This document shows, in pieces, positions 8,044-15,600 of a stretch of DNA of 64,000 bases. The notes under the pieces are model-generated. The model had not been told where the DNA came from. It ran no database searches and saw nothing but the letters and a program-made list of their open reading frames with translations. Source of the DNA: Tardiphaga robiniae (GTDB lineage: Bacteria; Pseudomonadota; Alphaproteobacteria; Rhizobiales; Xanthobacteraceae). Position 1 is the first letter of the stretch. Every line of letters begins with the position of its first letter. The stretch lies in the NCBI RefSeq assembly GCF_013359755.1, contig NZ_JABMCJ010000085.1, positions 62,001 through 126,000 on the forward strand, read 5' to 3'. Both the position numbers and the translations under genes were made by a program.

Positions 8044-9618
8044 ATGACCAACCCTGCCGAACCCTGCCGAAACGGTGGCTCCTGCTATCCGTCGACAGGC
8101 CTGGACCGCCTCCAAGTCGGTCATCTCCGGCATTTCGCGAATCTGTCCCGTCAGCCGCCGAACCAATGGGATTTGATGAAGGGCAAGGGATACGGGCAGG
8201 AAGATTTCGGCGGATACCGTTTCCAGCTGGCCTATATGGCCTATGCGCTTGCCCTTACTCACCGGCACAGGCTGCCGGCCGCTCCAGGCGTGTTCAAGCC
8301 GATCTTCGAACGGTTGATCGGCAAGATGCTGCTGCCCGAAGTGTGGATGTACTGGCGCGATGTCAGCCGGGGCGGCAGCATCTTCAACGCGCATCTCAGT
8401 CCCGGATATGTCGAGCAATGGGACCCGGTGATCCGAGATAACATCATGTACAGCGCATACCTTCAGTCGACGGCGCTGATGTACCACTATCTGTTCGACG
8501 ACGCCCGCTACGCGCAGCCCGGCGCGCTTGCGCTTCGGTTCTGGTCGTATTTCTGGGGCGGCGAGGAGAAGCGCTTCGTCTATGACGAGAAATCGCTCAA
8601 CACGCATATTTACTGGCAGATGGTCGAAAGCGGATATCTGGGGGTCGCCTGCGAACCGAACTGCACGTTCCAGATTTGCAATCAGCCGGCGATCCTCGGC
8701 TTCCGACTCCATGATTTCGTCTACGGCGGATCGATCGCAACCGATGTCGTCAGTGGATACGAACAAGCCTGGAGGGATTTCGGGCGGATCGGCGACAACG
8801 GCCATTACAACATCATGCTTGCTCAAGATACTAAATCCGTGCGGCCGAACGTCGGCAAGGCGGCTTGGGCCGACGCATGGTGCGGAACGCTGATGAATAT
8901 GTGGAACCGGGATTTCGTCCACGCGCACTACGCCGGGCAGGCAAAGGATTTCCTGAAGCCGGGGCCTGATGGCACGCTCTCGGTGATTGCAGGTGAACGC
9001 CCCCTCGTCATGGGACAGACCATCGTCAGCGACAGCTGCGATTTTGGATGGATGGCCGCATGGGCTTCCGAGATGGGCGACAACGCAACGCTTTGCGGTC
9101 TGTTCAAGCACGCCGAACGGCACATGTCGCCACGTTGGAGTGACGGGGGTCTGTATTACCCGCGCAACGACAACGCGACGGACGCGGACGGAAACGCCAC
9201 GATGATCGAGCCGATGTCTGGCAACGTGCTGATGGGATACGCAAGGCTCAACGTTCCCGACGGCCTGTGGCGATTCTACAACGAACCTTGGAACGCGTCG
9301 CGCTTCGCCGAGCCCGCCTTGACGCGCGTATCGGACGACCTCGACGTATCGAAGGCCTGGTTCGACGCGACCGCCAACCGGCTGGAGTTTGCACTGGACG
9401 GACGGGGCATCGCTTCCGACGGTGCGGTGGTGCTCGGCAATTTGCGATCGCGGGGACGCTGGATCATGCATCGGGACGGCGCAGAGATCGCGCGCGGAAA
9501 CGCGAACATTTCGGAATACACGGTCGGCGACGTGGAGCTGCGGCAATCCGAAGACGGACTCTTGCTCAGACATGTCGATCCGCGACCTGCGGCTTATGCC
9601 ATGACTTTCGAGGCGTGA
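8044..9618 (+). CDS. Linalool dehydratase/isomerase (LDI) family protein
   Basis: Protein of 524 residues of the LDI (alpha,alpha)6-barrel family, whose founder from Castellaniella defragrans interconverts geraniol, linalool and myrcene. Recognisable blocks are FGGYRFQLAYMAYALAL (about 55-71), WMYWRDVS (101-108) and GYLGVACEPNC...FQICNQPAILGF (198-220). Cys203 and Cys212 have the nine-residue spacing of the two active-site cysteines of the founder (C171 and C180, from memory). Unlike that periplasmic enzyme there is no signal peptide, so it is predicted to be cytosolic. The true substrate may differ from linalool. It is followed 4 bp later by an SCO-like gene. Confidence 0.8.
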   Translation: MTNPAEPCRNGGSCYPSTGLDRLQVGHLRHFANLSRQPPNQWDLMKGKGYGQEDFGGYRFQLAYMAYALALTHRHRLPAAPGVFKPIFERLIGKMLLPEVWMYWRDVSRGGSIFNAHLSPGYVEQWDPVIRDNIMYSAYLQSTALMYHYLFDDARYAQPGALALRFWSYFWGGEEKRFVYDEKSLNTHIYWQMVESGYLGVACEPNCTFQICNQPAILGFRLHDFVYGGSIATDVVSGYEQAWRDFGRIGDNGHYNIMLAQDTKSVRPNVGKAAWADAWCGTLMNMWNRDFVHAHYAGQAKDFLKPGPDGTLSVIAGERPLVMGQTIVSDSCDFGWMAAWASEMGDNATLCGLFKHAERHMSPRWSDGGLYYPRNDNATDADGNATMIEPMSGNVLMGYARLNVPDGLWRFYNEPWNASRFAEPALTRVSDDLDVSKAWFDATANRLEFALDGRGIASDGAVVLGNLRSRGRWIMHRDGAEIARGNANISEYTVGDVELRQSEDGLLLRHVDPRPAAYAMTFEA

Positions 9619-9622
9619 TCGC

Positions 9623-10189
9623 ATGACCGTACCCATGTTCTCCGAAATGCCGATGGTCAACGGCACCTTCCATTTGACGGATCACAACGATCGCAAGGTT
9701 AACACCGAAACCTTCCGTGGCAGCTTTGTGCTCGTCTTCTTTGGCTTTACGCATTGCCAGGTCGTATGCCCGCGGGCCCTTACAAAGCTCTCAGCTGCAC
9801 TAGATGCGATTGGCGACGCCCCGATACCGGTAACGGGGTTGTACATCACGGTCGATCCGGCTCGAGACAGTCCGCAGGTCATGCGCGACTTCCTGCGGTC
9901 CTATCCTCGCTTTCTCGGATTGACGGGGTCGCAGACAGAAATAGAGAACGCTAAAAGGAGTTTTCGCGTTTTCGCCACGCGCAGCGCTTCGTCACTCGAC
10001 GACGGAGGCTACGACGTGCCCCATACCGCGTTCACATATCTATTGGACCCCGCAGGACAGTTCATCGCGCACTTCGGCGACGCAATCAGCTTGAGCGAAC
10101 TGGTCGAGCGGCTTAGGCGATGTTTCATCAGCAGCAGTGCGACTGGAAAAACGATCAATGACCGATTGCCCGCGCATGGCGGATGCTGA
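9623..10189 (+). CDS. SCO1/SenC-family thioredoxin-fold protein lacking a signal peptide
   Basis: Protein of 188 residues with a thioredoxin fold. The copper/thiol motif CxxxCP is intact (C45, C49 in FTHCQVVCP), the conserved His134 (VPHTAF) is present, and the TVDPARDSP strand is typical of SCO. Ordinary SCO proteins are membrane-anchored in the periplasm and serve cytochrome oxidase assembly; this one starts directly at the domain with no leader and no oxidase genes nearby. Co-translation with the LDI-family gene suggests a role as its redox or metal partner. The C-terminal 20 residues after the domain look random. Confidence 0.78.
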   Translation: MTVPMFSEMPMVNGTFHLTDHNDRKVNTETFRGSFVLVFFGFTHCQVVCPRALTKLSAALDAIGDAPIPVTGLYITVDPARDSPQVMRDFLRSYPRFLGLTGSQTEIENAKRSFRVFATRSASSLDDGGYDVPHTAFTYLLDPAGQFIAHFGDAISLSELVERLRRCFISSSATGKTINDRLPAHGGC

Positions 10190-10195
10190 ATTCCG

Positions 10196-10470
10196 GACGA
10201 AGCGCTTTGCCTTGTTGGAATCCAGATAGCCGCGTTTGGCGTAGGTAGCGCCGCCGGCTCCGCCCAGTGCGATCAGTTGCACCTTCAGTCGACCGAGCTT
10301 CTTGACGAGGCCGTTGTCAGCGTCCTCCTGGAAGGCCCATCCGGAGATGAACACCCGGTCAATCCAGCCTTTGAGCTGCGCTGGCCACCAATACACCGGA
10401 TAGACCAGGATCAGATGATTGGCTCGGTCAAGGGCGATGTAATCAGCGATGCTGCTTACGGCGGCGGCGA
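10196..10470 (-). pseudogene. NAD(P)H:quinone oxidoreductase (MdaB/NQO-type flavodoxin fold) remnant
   Basis: Minus-strand translation contains ANHLILVYPVYWWPAQLKGW, then IDRVF and LGGAGGATYAKRGY, the central part of NAD(P)H quinone reductases. Homology fades before about 10470 and after about 10196, right beside the stop of the SCO-like gene, so both ends are missing. It is a non-functional fragment marking another recombination joint. Confidence 0.6.
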
Positions 10471-10626
10471 CGCGAGCGAGCGGCAGTTTACACGCGAGTA
10501 TGGCGGCATGTTTGGGAAACCCCCAGCACGCGATATCCGGCAGGCGCGCGCCCTGACGGACGCTGCCGCATAGTTGCTAACCAAAGAAATGCGCCACGCC
10601 TGATCAATGCGTGGCGCGTTGCTTAC

Positions 10627-11562
10627 CTATCTGGCGGAAGCCGTCTTGACGGCCTGATCCAGGAAGGCCGTCGCATTTGCGATCGCTTCACGACCTTCGG
10701 CCAGCTCGGCATGAAACATATGCCAGACGTGGAACATGCCCGGCCACACCTCCAGCGAGACACGGACCCGATTCTCACCCAAATGCGACGCGAGACGAAT
10801 GGCGTCGCTCAACATCAGTTCACCTTCGCCGATCTGTACCAGGATCGGCGGCAGGCCACGGACATCGGCAAAGACCGGTGACGCCTCGGGGCTGCTCGGC
10901 AGCGCACCACCCAGAAACGTCCTAGCCATTAGGTCGAGGCCGGCTTTGGTGTTCAATCTGTCCAGTCCCTCGCGATTGAACATCGAGGCGCCGGTATGCT
11001 CGAGGTTCGCCCAAGGCGAGAGCGCAGCCCCGCCAACTGGTAGTGGTACGCCGGCATTGCGCGCCATGACCATCACCGAGACGACCATTGCCCCGCCCGC
11101 GGAGTCCCCGGCGAACGTCACCGATTTCGGATTCTGCCCCTGGTCGATCAGCCAACGGTAGGCTGCAAACGTATCTTCGATCGGAACGGGGAATGCATGC
11201 TCCGGCGCCAGTCGGTAGTCCGGCAGGTAGACACGCGCCTTCAGCGCCTTTGCGAACGCCGCAGCCAGCCCGTGATAGCCGCCCGGCCCACCGACGATGT
11301 ACGCACCGCCGTGGATGTAGAAGAGTACGCGGTCGCCCTCGACGTCTTCTGGGGTGACGACCGTCGCAGGTACGCCGCCCATATCGACCTGCTCGACACG
11401 CACGTCGGCTGGCGTCGGATGCTCGGCCATCTTGCGGACGTAGGATTGGCGGATTTCGTCGATCGTCACATCCGTGTTTTCGCCGAGGATGACGGGACCG
11501 AGGTCTTGCAGGCTTTCAGCCCATTGGTTGAGACGATGCGTCACCATGTCGTTGAAGGCCAT
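10627..11562 (-). CDS. Alpha/beta hydrolase, HSL-type (acetyl) esterase
   Basis: Esterase of 311 residues. It shows the oxyanion motif HGGAY (about residue 82), the nucleophile elbow GDSAGG (about 152), a late Asp in the GEGEL region and the catalytic His in MFHVWHMF near the end, so the triad is complete. The start at 11562 (MAFNDM) has a GGAG ribosome site; the open frame continues much further upstream but only across the divergent regulator. It hydrolyses short acyl esters by family; the natural substrate is unknown. It is divergent from a LysR regulator that probably controls it. Confidence 0.9.
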   Translation of the reverse strand: MAFNDMVTHRLNQWAESLQDLGPVILGENTDVTIDEIRQSYVRKMAEHPTPADVRVEQVDMGGVPATVVTPEDVEGDRVLFYIHGGAYIVGGPGGYHGLAAAFAKALKARVYLPDYRLAPEHAFPVPIEDTFAAYRWLIDQGQNPKSVTFAGDSAGGAMVVSVMVMARNAGVPLPVGGAALSPWANLEHTGASMFNREGLDRLNTKAGLDLMARTFLGGALPSSPEASPVFADVRGLPPILVQIGEGELMLSDAIRLASHLGENRVRVSLEVWPGMFHVWHMFHAELAEGREAIANATAFLDQAVKTASAR

Positions 11563-11593
11563 TTCATTTGCTCCTGATGCCGGTAACCTGTTC

Positions 11594-11606
11594 ATATCCT
11601 CGATAT
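11594..11606. promoter_or_regulatory. Candidate LysR-type operator
   Basis: An ATATC-CTC-GATAT inverted repeat sits in the 97-bp gap between the divergent esterase and LysR genes, the usual place for a LysR recognition site controlling both directions. Confidence 0.4.
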
Positions 11607-11659
11607 AGTTCATCGATTGGCGAACGGGCGTCGACACTGCGAAGGAGCTGGAGCGCCTC

Positions 11660-12547
11660 ATGGCACCGGGAAATATCAACGACATCGTCGCCTTCGTTGC
11701 GGTAGCCGAAGCGGGAAGCTTCGTAGGGGCAGCACGCGCGCGCTCGATGACGCGATCGGGCATCGCCAAGAGCGTCGCCCGCCTGGAGGATCGGTTGGGC
11801 GTCCGGCTGTTCCACCGGACGACGCGCAGCCTCGGGCTGACCGATGACGGCCTTGTCTTCCTCGATCGCTGCACGCAGATTCTCGCCGACCTTGAAGAGG
11901 CCGAATTATCGATGTCCGATGGGGGCGGAGAGCCGCGGGGTCTGTTTCGGATGACCGCGCCGATGACGTTCGGACGCGTCATGGTCCTGCCGCTGCTAAA
12001 CGATTTTCTCGCATCGTGGCCCAAGCTCAAGGCGGATGTGAGCTTCACGGACCGGGTCAGCGACATCATCGAAGACGGTATCGATCTCGCAATACGAATT
12101 GGTGAGACCCGCGAAAACAGCAGCCTCATCATCAGGACGTTGACCCATCAGCACGACCTGATCGTCGCGAACCCCGCCTATCTGTCGGTCAATCCGGCAC
12201 CGCAGCATCCCGACGATCTACTGGGCCACACTTGCCTGAATTACGTGAGCGCCGGCCAGAAGCGCGCTTGGCGTTTCGCGATCGAAGGCAAGACCGTCCT
12301 GGTCAAACCGCGAGCGCGCCTCTCGCTCGACAGCGGAGAAGCGCTCCGCGATGCGGCGATCTCGGGAGCAGGATTGGCGTTCCTGCCCAGCTACGTCGTC
12401 GACCGCGACTTGGCCGACGGCCGCCTCGTCGCGCTGTTGACGGATTATGCCGCCCCCCCGGTACCGATCAGCGTGATCTATCCAAGTCGTCGCCACCTCT
12501 CTCCGAAGGTCCGTCGCTTCATCGATCTACTGATCCAGAATATCTAA
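11660..12547 (+). CDS. LysR-family transcriptional regulator
   Basis: Regulator of 295 residues. The N-terminal winged helix spans about residues 4-62 (AEAGSFVGAARA, then VARLEDRLGVRLFHRTTRSLGLT). A periplasmic-binding-like effector domain fills about 90-290, with the usual hinge and the DLAIRIG and LDSGEALRDAAISGAGLAFLP stretches. It most resembles the DhcR/AaeR-like group that regulates neighbouring oxidoreductases or esterases. The divergent arrangement indicates control of the esterase gene. Confidence 0.9.
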   Translation: MAPGNINDIVAFVAVAEAGSFVGAARARSMTRSGIAKSVARLEDRLGVRLFHRTTRSLGLTDDGLVFLDRCTQILADLEEAELSMSDGGGEPRGLFRMTAPMTFGRVMVLPLLNDFLASWPKLKADVSFTDRVSDIIEDGIDLAIRIGETRENSSLIIRTLTHQHDLIVANPAYLSVNPAPQHPDDLLGHTCLNYVSAGQKRAWRFAIEGKTVLVKPRARLSLDSGEALRDAAISGAGLAFLPSYVVDRDLADGRLVALLTDYAAPPVPISVIYPSRRHLSPKVRRFIDLLIQNI

Positions 12548-13245
12548 TTGGTTTCAGAGCATCGCGGCGGCCTTCACGACCGTCTTTTGCGTCAGAAGCA
12601 GCCGTTCCGCTGTTCATCAGACCCGGCCATTCTCGAAAAGGCATCCTTTTTCGAGAAAGCCGGCGACGCTCGACAACGGCAACCATGGCCACCTGCGTTC
12701 CTAAAAAACCGCCTGGGCCTCCACCCCAACTCCGCCATTCAGCAAATGGCCAACCGTAGATGAACTGCGCTAACTTGCGCCGTCAATAGGTCCGCACACC
12801 TGATCGCGAACACCGCAATGCTCTATTAACCGATGCTAGAGGCGGCATTAGAGGGCTATAGCATAGACGTAGTGCTCATCAACTTCGGGCACGGCCCGCC
12901 AAACTCAATTGAAATCATTGGATTTTTTAAGATTTCGAGGCTGTATCCCTGCCTAGAACCCTACCGCGGAAAAAGCAACTTAAACCCGCGCCCTGCAAAA
13001 GGCCTGTAGGAAGCCCGTACAGCGCGCCGCCAGCGGGTTGGGGCGATGCAGCGCGACGGTCGGAATAACGCGCCCTTGGCGGCCGGGTGGCGGCCCGCTT
13101 GCACACGTTACGCGGTCGTCCGAAGGTCGCCGCAGTAGCATCAGCGCCGCCGGGCCATGCGGTCTAAATATCGAGCTGATGGGCCGGGTATGGGCCACTA
13201 CTGAACACAGTGTTGCCCACGCCGAGAAGGCGAGGGGAGAAACCA
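12548..13245. other. About 700 bp with no recognised gene; contains an inverted repeat
   Basis: Only short, unrelated open stretches occur and none resembles a known family. A perfect 10-bp inverted repeat (TTCTCGAAAA at 12630-12639 and TTTTCGAGAA at 12648-12657) about 85 bp after the LysR stop may act as a transcription terminator, although it has no U-tract. The segment may be degraded DNA between the esterase pair and the amide operon. Confidence 0.4.
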
Positions 13246-15564
13246 TTATCGCCACTGCTTTTCTTCCGCAGACCACGCCCAGCCTGGCAATTTACCCGGC
13301 TTGCTGAATGCCGTCACGATGTTGGCGAGCAAGCGCGAGACGTTGTTGTCGAAATTCTCGTAGGGCAACGACTGGCTGAACGCGATCGATCCGGTCGAGA
13401 AGACGGCGCCGTCTTGCGGCGACGTGAAATAGACCATGTCCGCGCGAACACGATAATCGTGAGAGCCGGACAGGCCAGGATAAGGATACAGCACCTCTTC
13501 GACGACAGTCTGATAATTGTCACTATGCCCCCCCGACGACGCAACGATGAGTGCATGCGGCGGCGTGCCGAGCGTCAGGTCGTAACGATCGATTTCAATG
13601 CCGCCAGCGGCACCTTGCGCGAGTCCGAAATCGCCGATGATCTCGCCTTCGATGCCGTCCAGTATCCATGATGCGCGACGATGCCAGCTGTCGGGCATGC
13701 GCCGGAACGGCCGCGCCGAATCGAAGCCTTCGGAAATGAAGCCGACACCGAACACCTTCTGTGGTGGGCGACCGAGATCCTTCCAAAGTCCGCTCTTCTG
13801 GCCCGTGGTAGCAAGATAATACTCGCCGGGCCGCGCCTGCCACGCCCGCATGCCGGAGTTCAGCTTGCGGACCTCCATACACCACGGATCATCGCTGTGG
13901 TAGCCGACGTTCCAATAGAAGCCGTTGCCGCCGAGATATATGAACCGTCCGCCCTGTGCGATATAATCTTCGGTTGCATCGAGCATCGTCTCGGAGACGT
14001 ATTCCGGATGCGTGCCGCTGAGCACGACGTTATAAGGTTCAAGGGCTGCGAGGCCTTCGCGGTGAAGGTCTTCATCGGTCGTGACATCGTAGTCGTACCC
14101 CATATGCTCAAGCCAGGCGATGATCGACAGGTCCGCTGGAAACTGCCAGGTCACGCCCATCGACGACATGCGAGCCTTTGGCCGCATGTTCAAGATCGGG
14201 CGACGATAGGTGCTGTAACAGACGCCGGCACCGTCCGCGTGATGATCGTACAGCGACAATCCGAATTCGGCCGTCTGGTACAACTCGATATCGACCTCCG
14301 ACAGGATCGGCGACTGCCCGGCGAGCGGCTGCATGATTTCGGCATCGAAACTCAGATGCTCGTTGGCGTAAGCAAGATAGCTTCCTGTCGGAACCAGAAA
14401 CAATATCGATGCGGTCGGTTTCGATGCCCGGACGAAGAACACGATATATTCTTCGCGCAGGCCTTTGGCATCGCCGGTTCGCAGCCGATAGGCATAGGCC
14501 CCGCTTTTCAGGTCGGGCACCTTGATCGTTCGGGTCAGTTCCCACTTGCAATCGATGATTGCGTCGTCGTGGAATTCGATGCCGCCAAATTGCTCAGGCG
14601 CGAGACGGAAGCAATCGTCGCGACCCTGCCAGTTATATCCGGTCTGCGCGCGCACCGGACGATTGTAGCCTTCGGCATCAAGGCCGTTGGGACCGCGGTC
14701 GATGACCCGATCGCCGATTCCGCGTTCGGTATAGCCGCAAGCGGTGTCCCAATACGCTATCAAACCTTCGGCCGGTGCCGTGGCTGTGTCGCGATAGCGA
14801 TCGAGTTCGTCGCGCGTCAGCACGCGTCCGAATACGGCCGGGCGATCAAGCTTGCCGTTGAGGCATTGCGTTACGAAAGTGCCGCGCAGTGTGTGACGAT
14901 CCTGCGCACCCGCCATCAGGAACGGCAGATCGGGCGGATTCAGCGGACGAAAGCGCATCGTTTCGCGCACATGCGACCGGAAGTCGACATTCGCGACCTT
15001 GCTGAGCAGGCTGTTGTACCGCGTCGAGACGCCCTCCTGATACAGCGTGGCCACACCGCTGCGTGCATCGAAGGTCGCAGCAACAAAATACCAGTTGTTC
15101 CTCAGTACAGGCACTTCCGCGTCGACGTAATCAACCTCGTTGCCATCGCCAAATCCGAATTCGAGAGAGCCATCGGGGTTGAGCCAAAGGCCATAGCCGC
15201 GATTGCCGAATGCATCCCAGCGGCCGAGCAGACACTGCCGACGCCCGCCGCCCGGGTTCGTCGGGAAGATGAAGGTGCACAGGCTGAAGCTGCCATCTAG
15301 AGCGAGATGGCCGCTCGGGTCCGCAACGGTCAGAAAGGCGCCGACCTGCGTGAACTGCTTGCGGACATCCCACATACCGTCGGCGACGCAGGCTATCTCT
15401 TCCTCACGATAGCCGGGACCTGCCGGATGCGCGTCGCCGTGGATCAACCGTACCAGCTGCGCGTCTACCGATCTCGTGCCATCGGCATGGACGTAGAAAC
15501 CGATATCGTCGCCCGGCTTGACCGAAATCTTGTCTGCGTATCCGAAAACTTTTTTCTCGGCCAT
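13246..15564 (-). CDS. dmfA2: N,N-dimethylformamidase large (beta) subunit-like protein
   Basis: Protein of 772 residues matching the DMFase large subunit in length (about 760) and layout: an N-terminal beta-rich region (1-70), a LamG/concanavalin-like domain (about 75-260, GRWDAFGNRGYGLWL) and the catalytic C-terminal domain (about 345-740). DMFase hydrolyses dimethylformamide to dimethylamine and formate at a mononuclear iron held by two tyrosines and a glutamate. Tyr399 (SYLAYAN), Tyr439 (SLYDHH) and Glu521 (GTHPEY) fall at or within one position of the numbers I recall for the Paracoccus enzyme (Y399, Y440, E521). It is the last gene of the amide ABC operon, 36 bp after the small-subunit domain. 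The actual amide substrate is unproven. Confidence 0.85.
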   Translation of the reverse strand: MAEKKVFGYADKISVKPGDDIGFYVHADGTRSVDAQLVRLIHGDAHPAGPGYREEEIACVADGMWDVRKQFTQVGAFLTVADPSGHLALDGSFSLCTFIFPTNPGGGRRQCLLGRWDAFGNRGYGLWLNPDGSLEFGFGDGNEVDYVDAEVPVLRNNWYFVAATFDARSGVATLYQEGVSTRYNSLLSKVANVDFRSHVRETMRFRPLNPPDLPFLMAGAQDRHTLRGTFVTQCLNGKLDRPAVFGRVLTRDELDRYRDTATAPAEGLIAYWDTACGYTERGIGDRVIDRGPNGLDAEGYNRPVRAQTGYNWQGRDDCFRLAPEQFGGIEFHDDAIIDCKWELTRTIKVPDLKSGAYAYRLRTGDAKGLREEYIVFFVRASKPTASILFLVPTGSYLAYANEHLSFDAEIMQPLAGQSPILSEVDIELYQTAEFGLSLYDHHADGAGVCYSTYRRPILNMRPKARMSSMGVTWQFPADLSIIAWLEHMGYDYDVTTDEDLHREGLAALEPYNVVLSGTHPEYVSETMLDATEDYIAQGGRFIYLGGNGFYWNVGYHSDDPWCMEVRKLNSGMRAWQARPGEYYLATTGQKSGLWKDLGRPPQKVFGVGFISEGFDSARPFRRMPDSWHRRASWILDGIEGEIIGDFGLAQGAAGGIEIDRYDLTLGTPPHALIVASSGGHSDNYQTVVEEVLYPYPGLSGSHDYRVRADMVYFTSPQDGAVFSTGSIAFSQSLPYENFDNNVSRLLANIVTAFSKPGKLPGWAWSAEEKQWR

Positions 15565-15600
15565 GAGGGTAACTACTCCAAAGACATAGATGTTGTGGGG

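Noticed and set aside
7990-9666. Very long open frame of about 558 codons on the minus strand
   Set aside because: It is antisense to the LDI-family gene, shows no family motifs and arises from GC-rich codon bias.
11563-12132. 190-codon N-terminal extension of the esterase
   Set aside because: The extension is antisense to the LysR gene; a good ribosome site precedes the ATG at 11562, and the esterase is of normal length from there.
12980-13276. Possible gene on the minus strand before the amide operon
   Set aside because: No ribosome site, no motif, and composition typical of random GC-rich DNA.
13681-15300. Open frame of about 539 codons on the plus strand
   Set aside because: It is the shadow of the DMFase large subunit gene, whose translated features are unmistakable on the minus strand.
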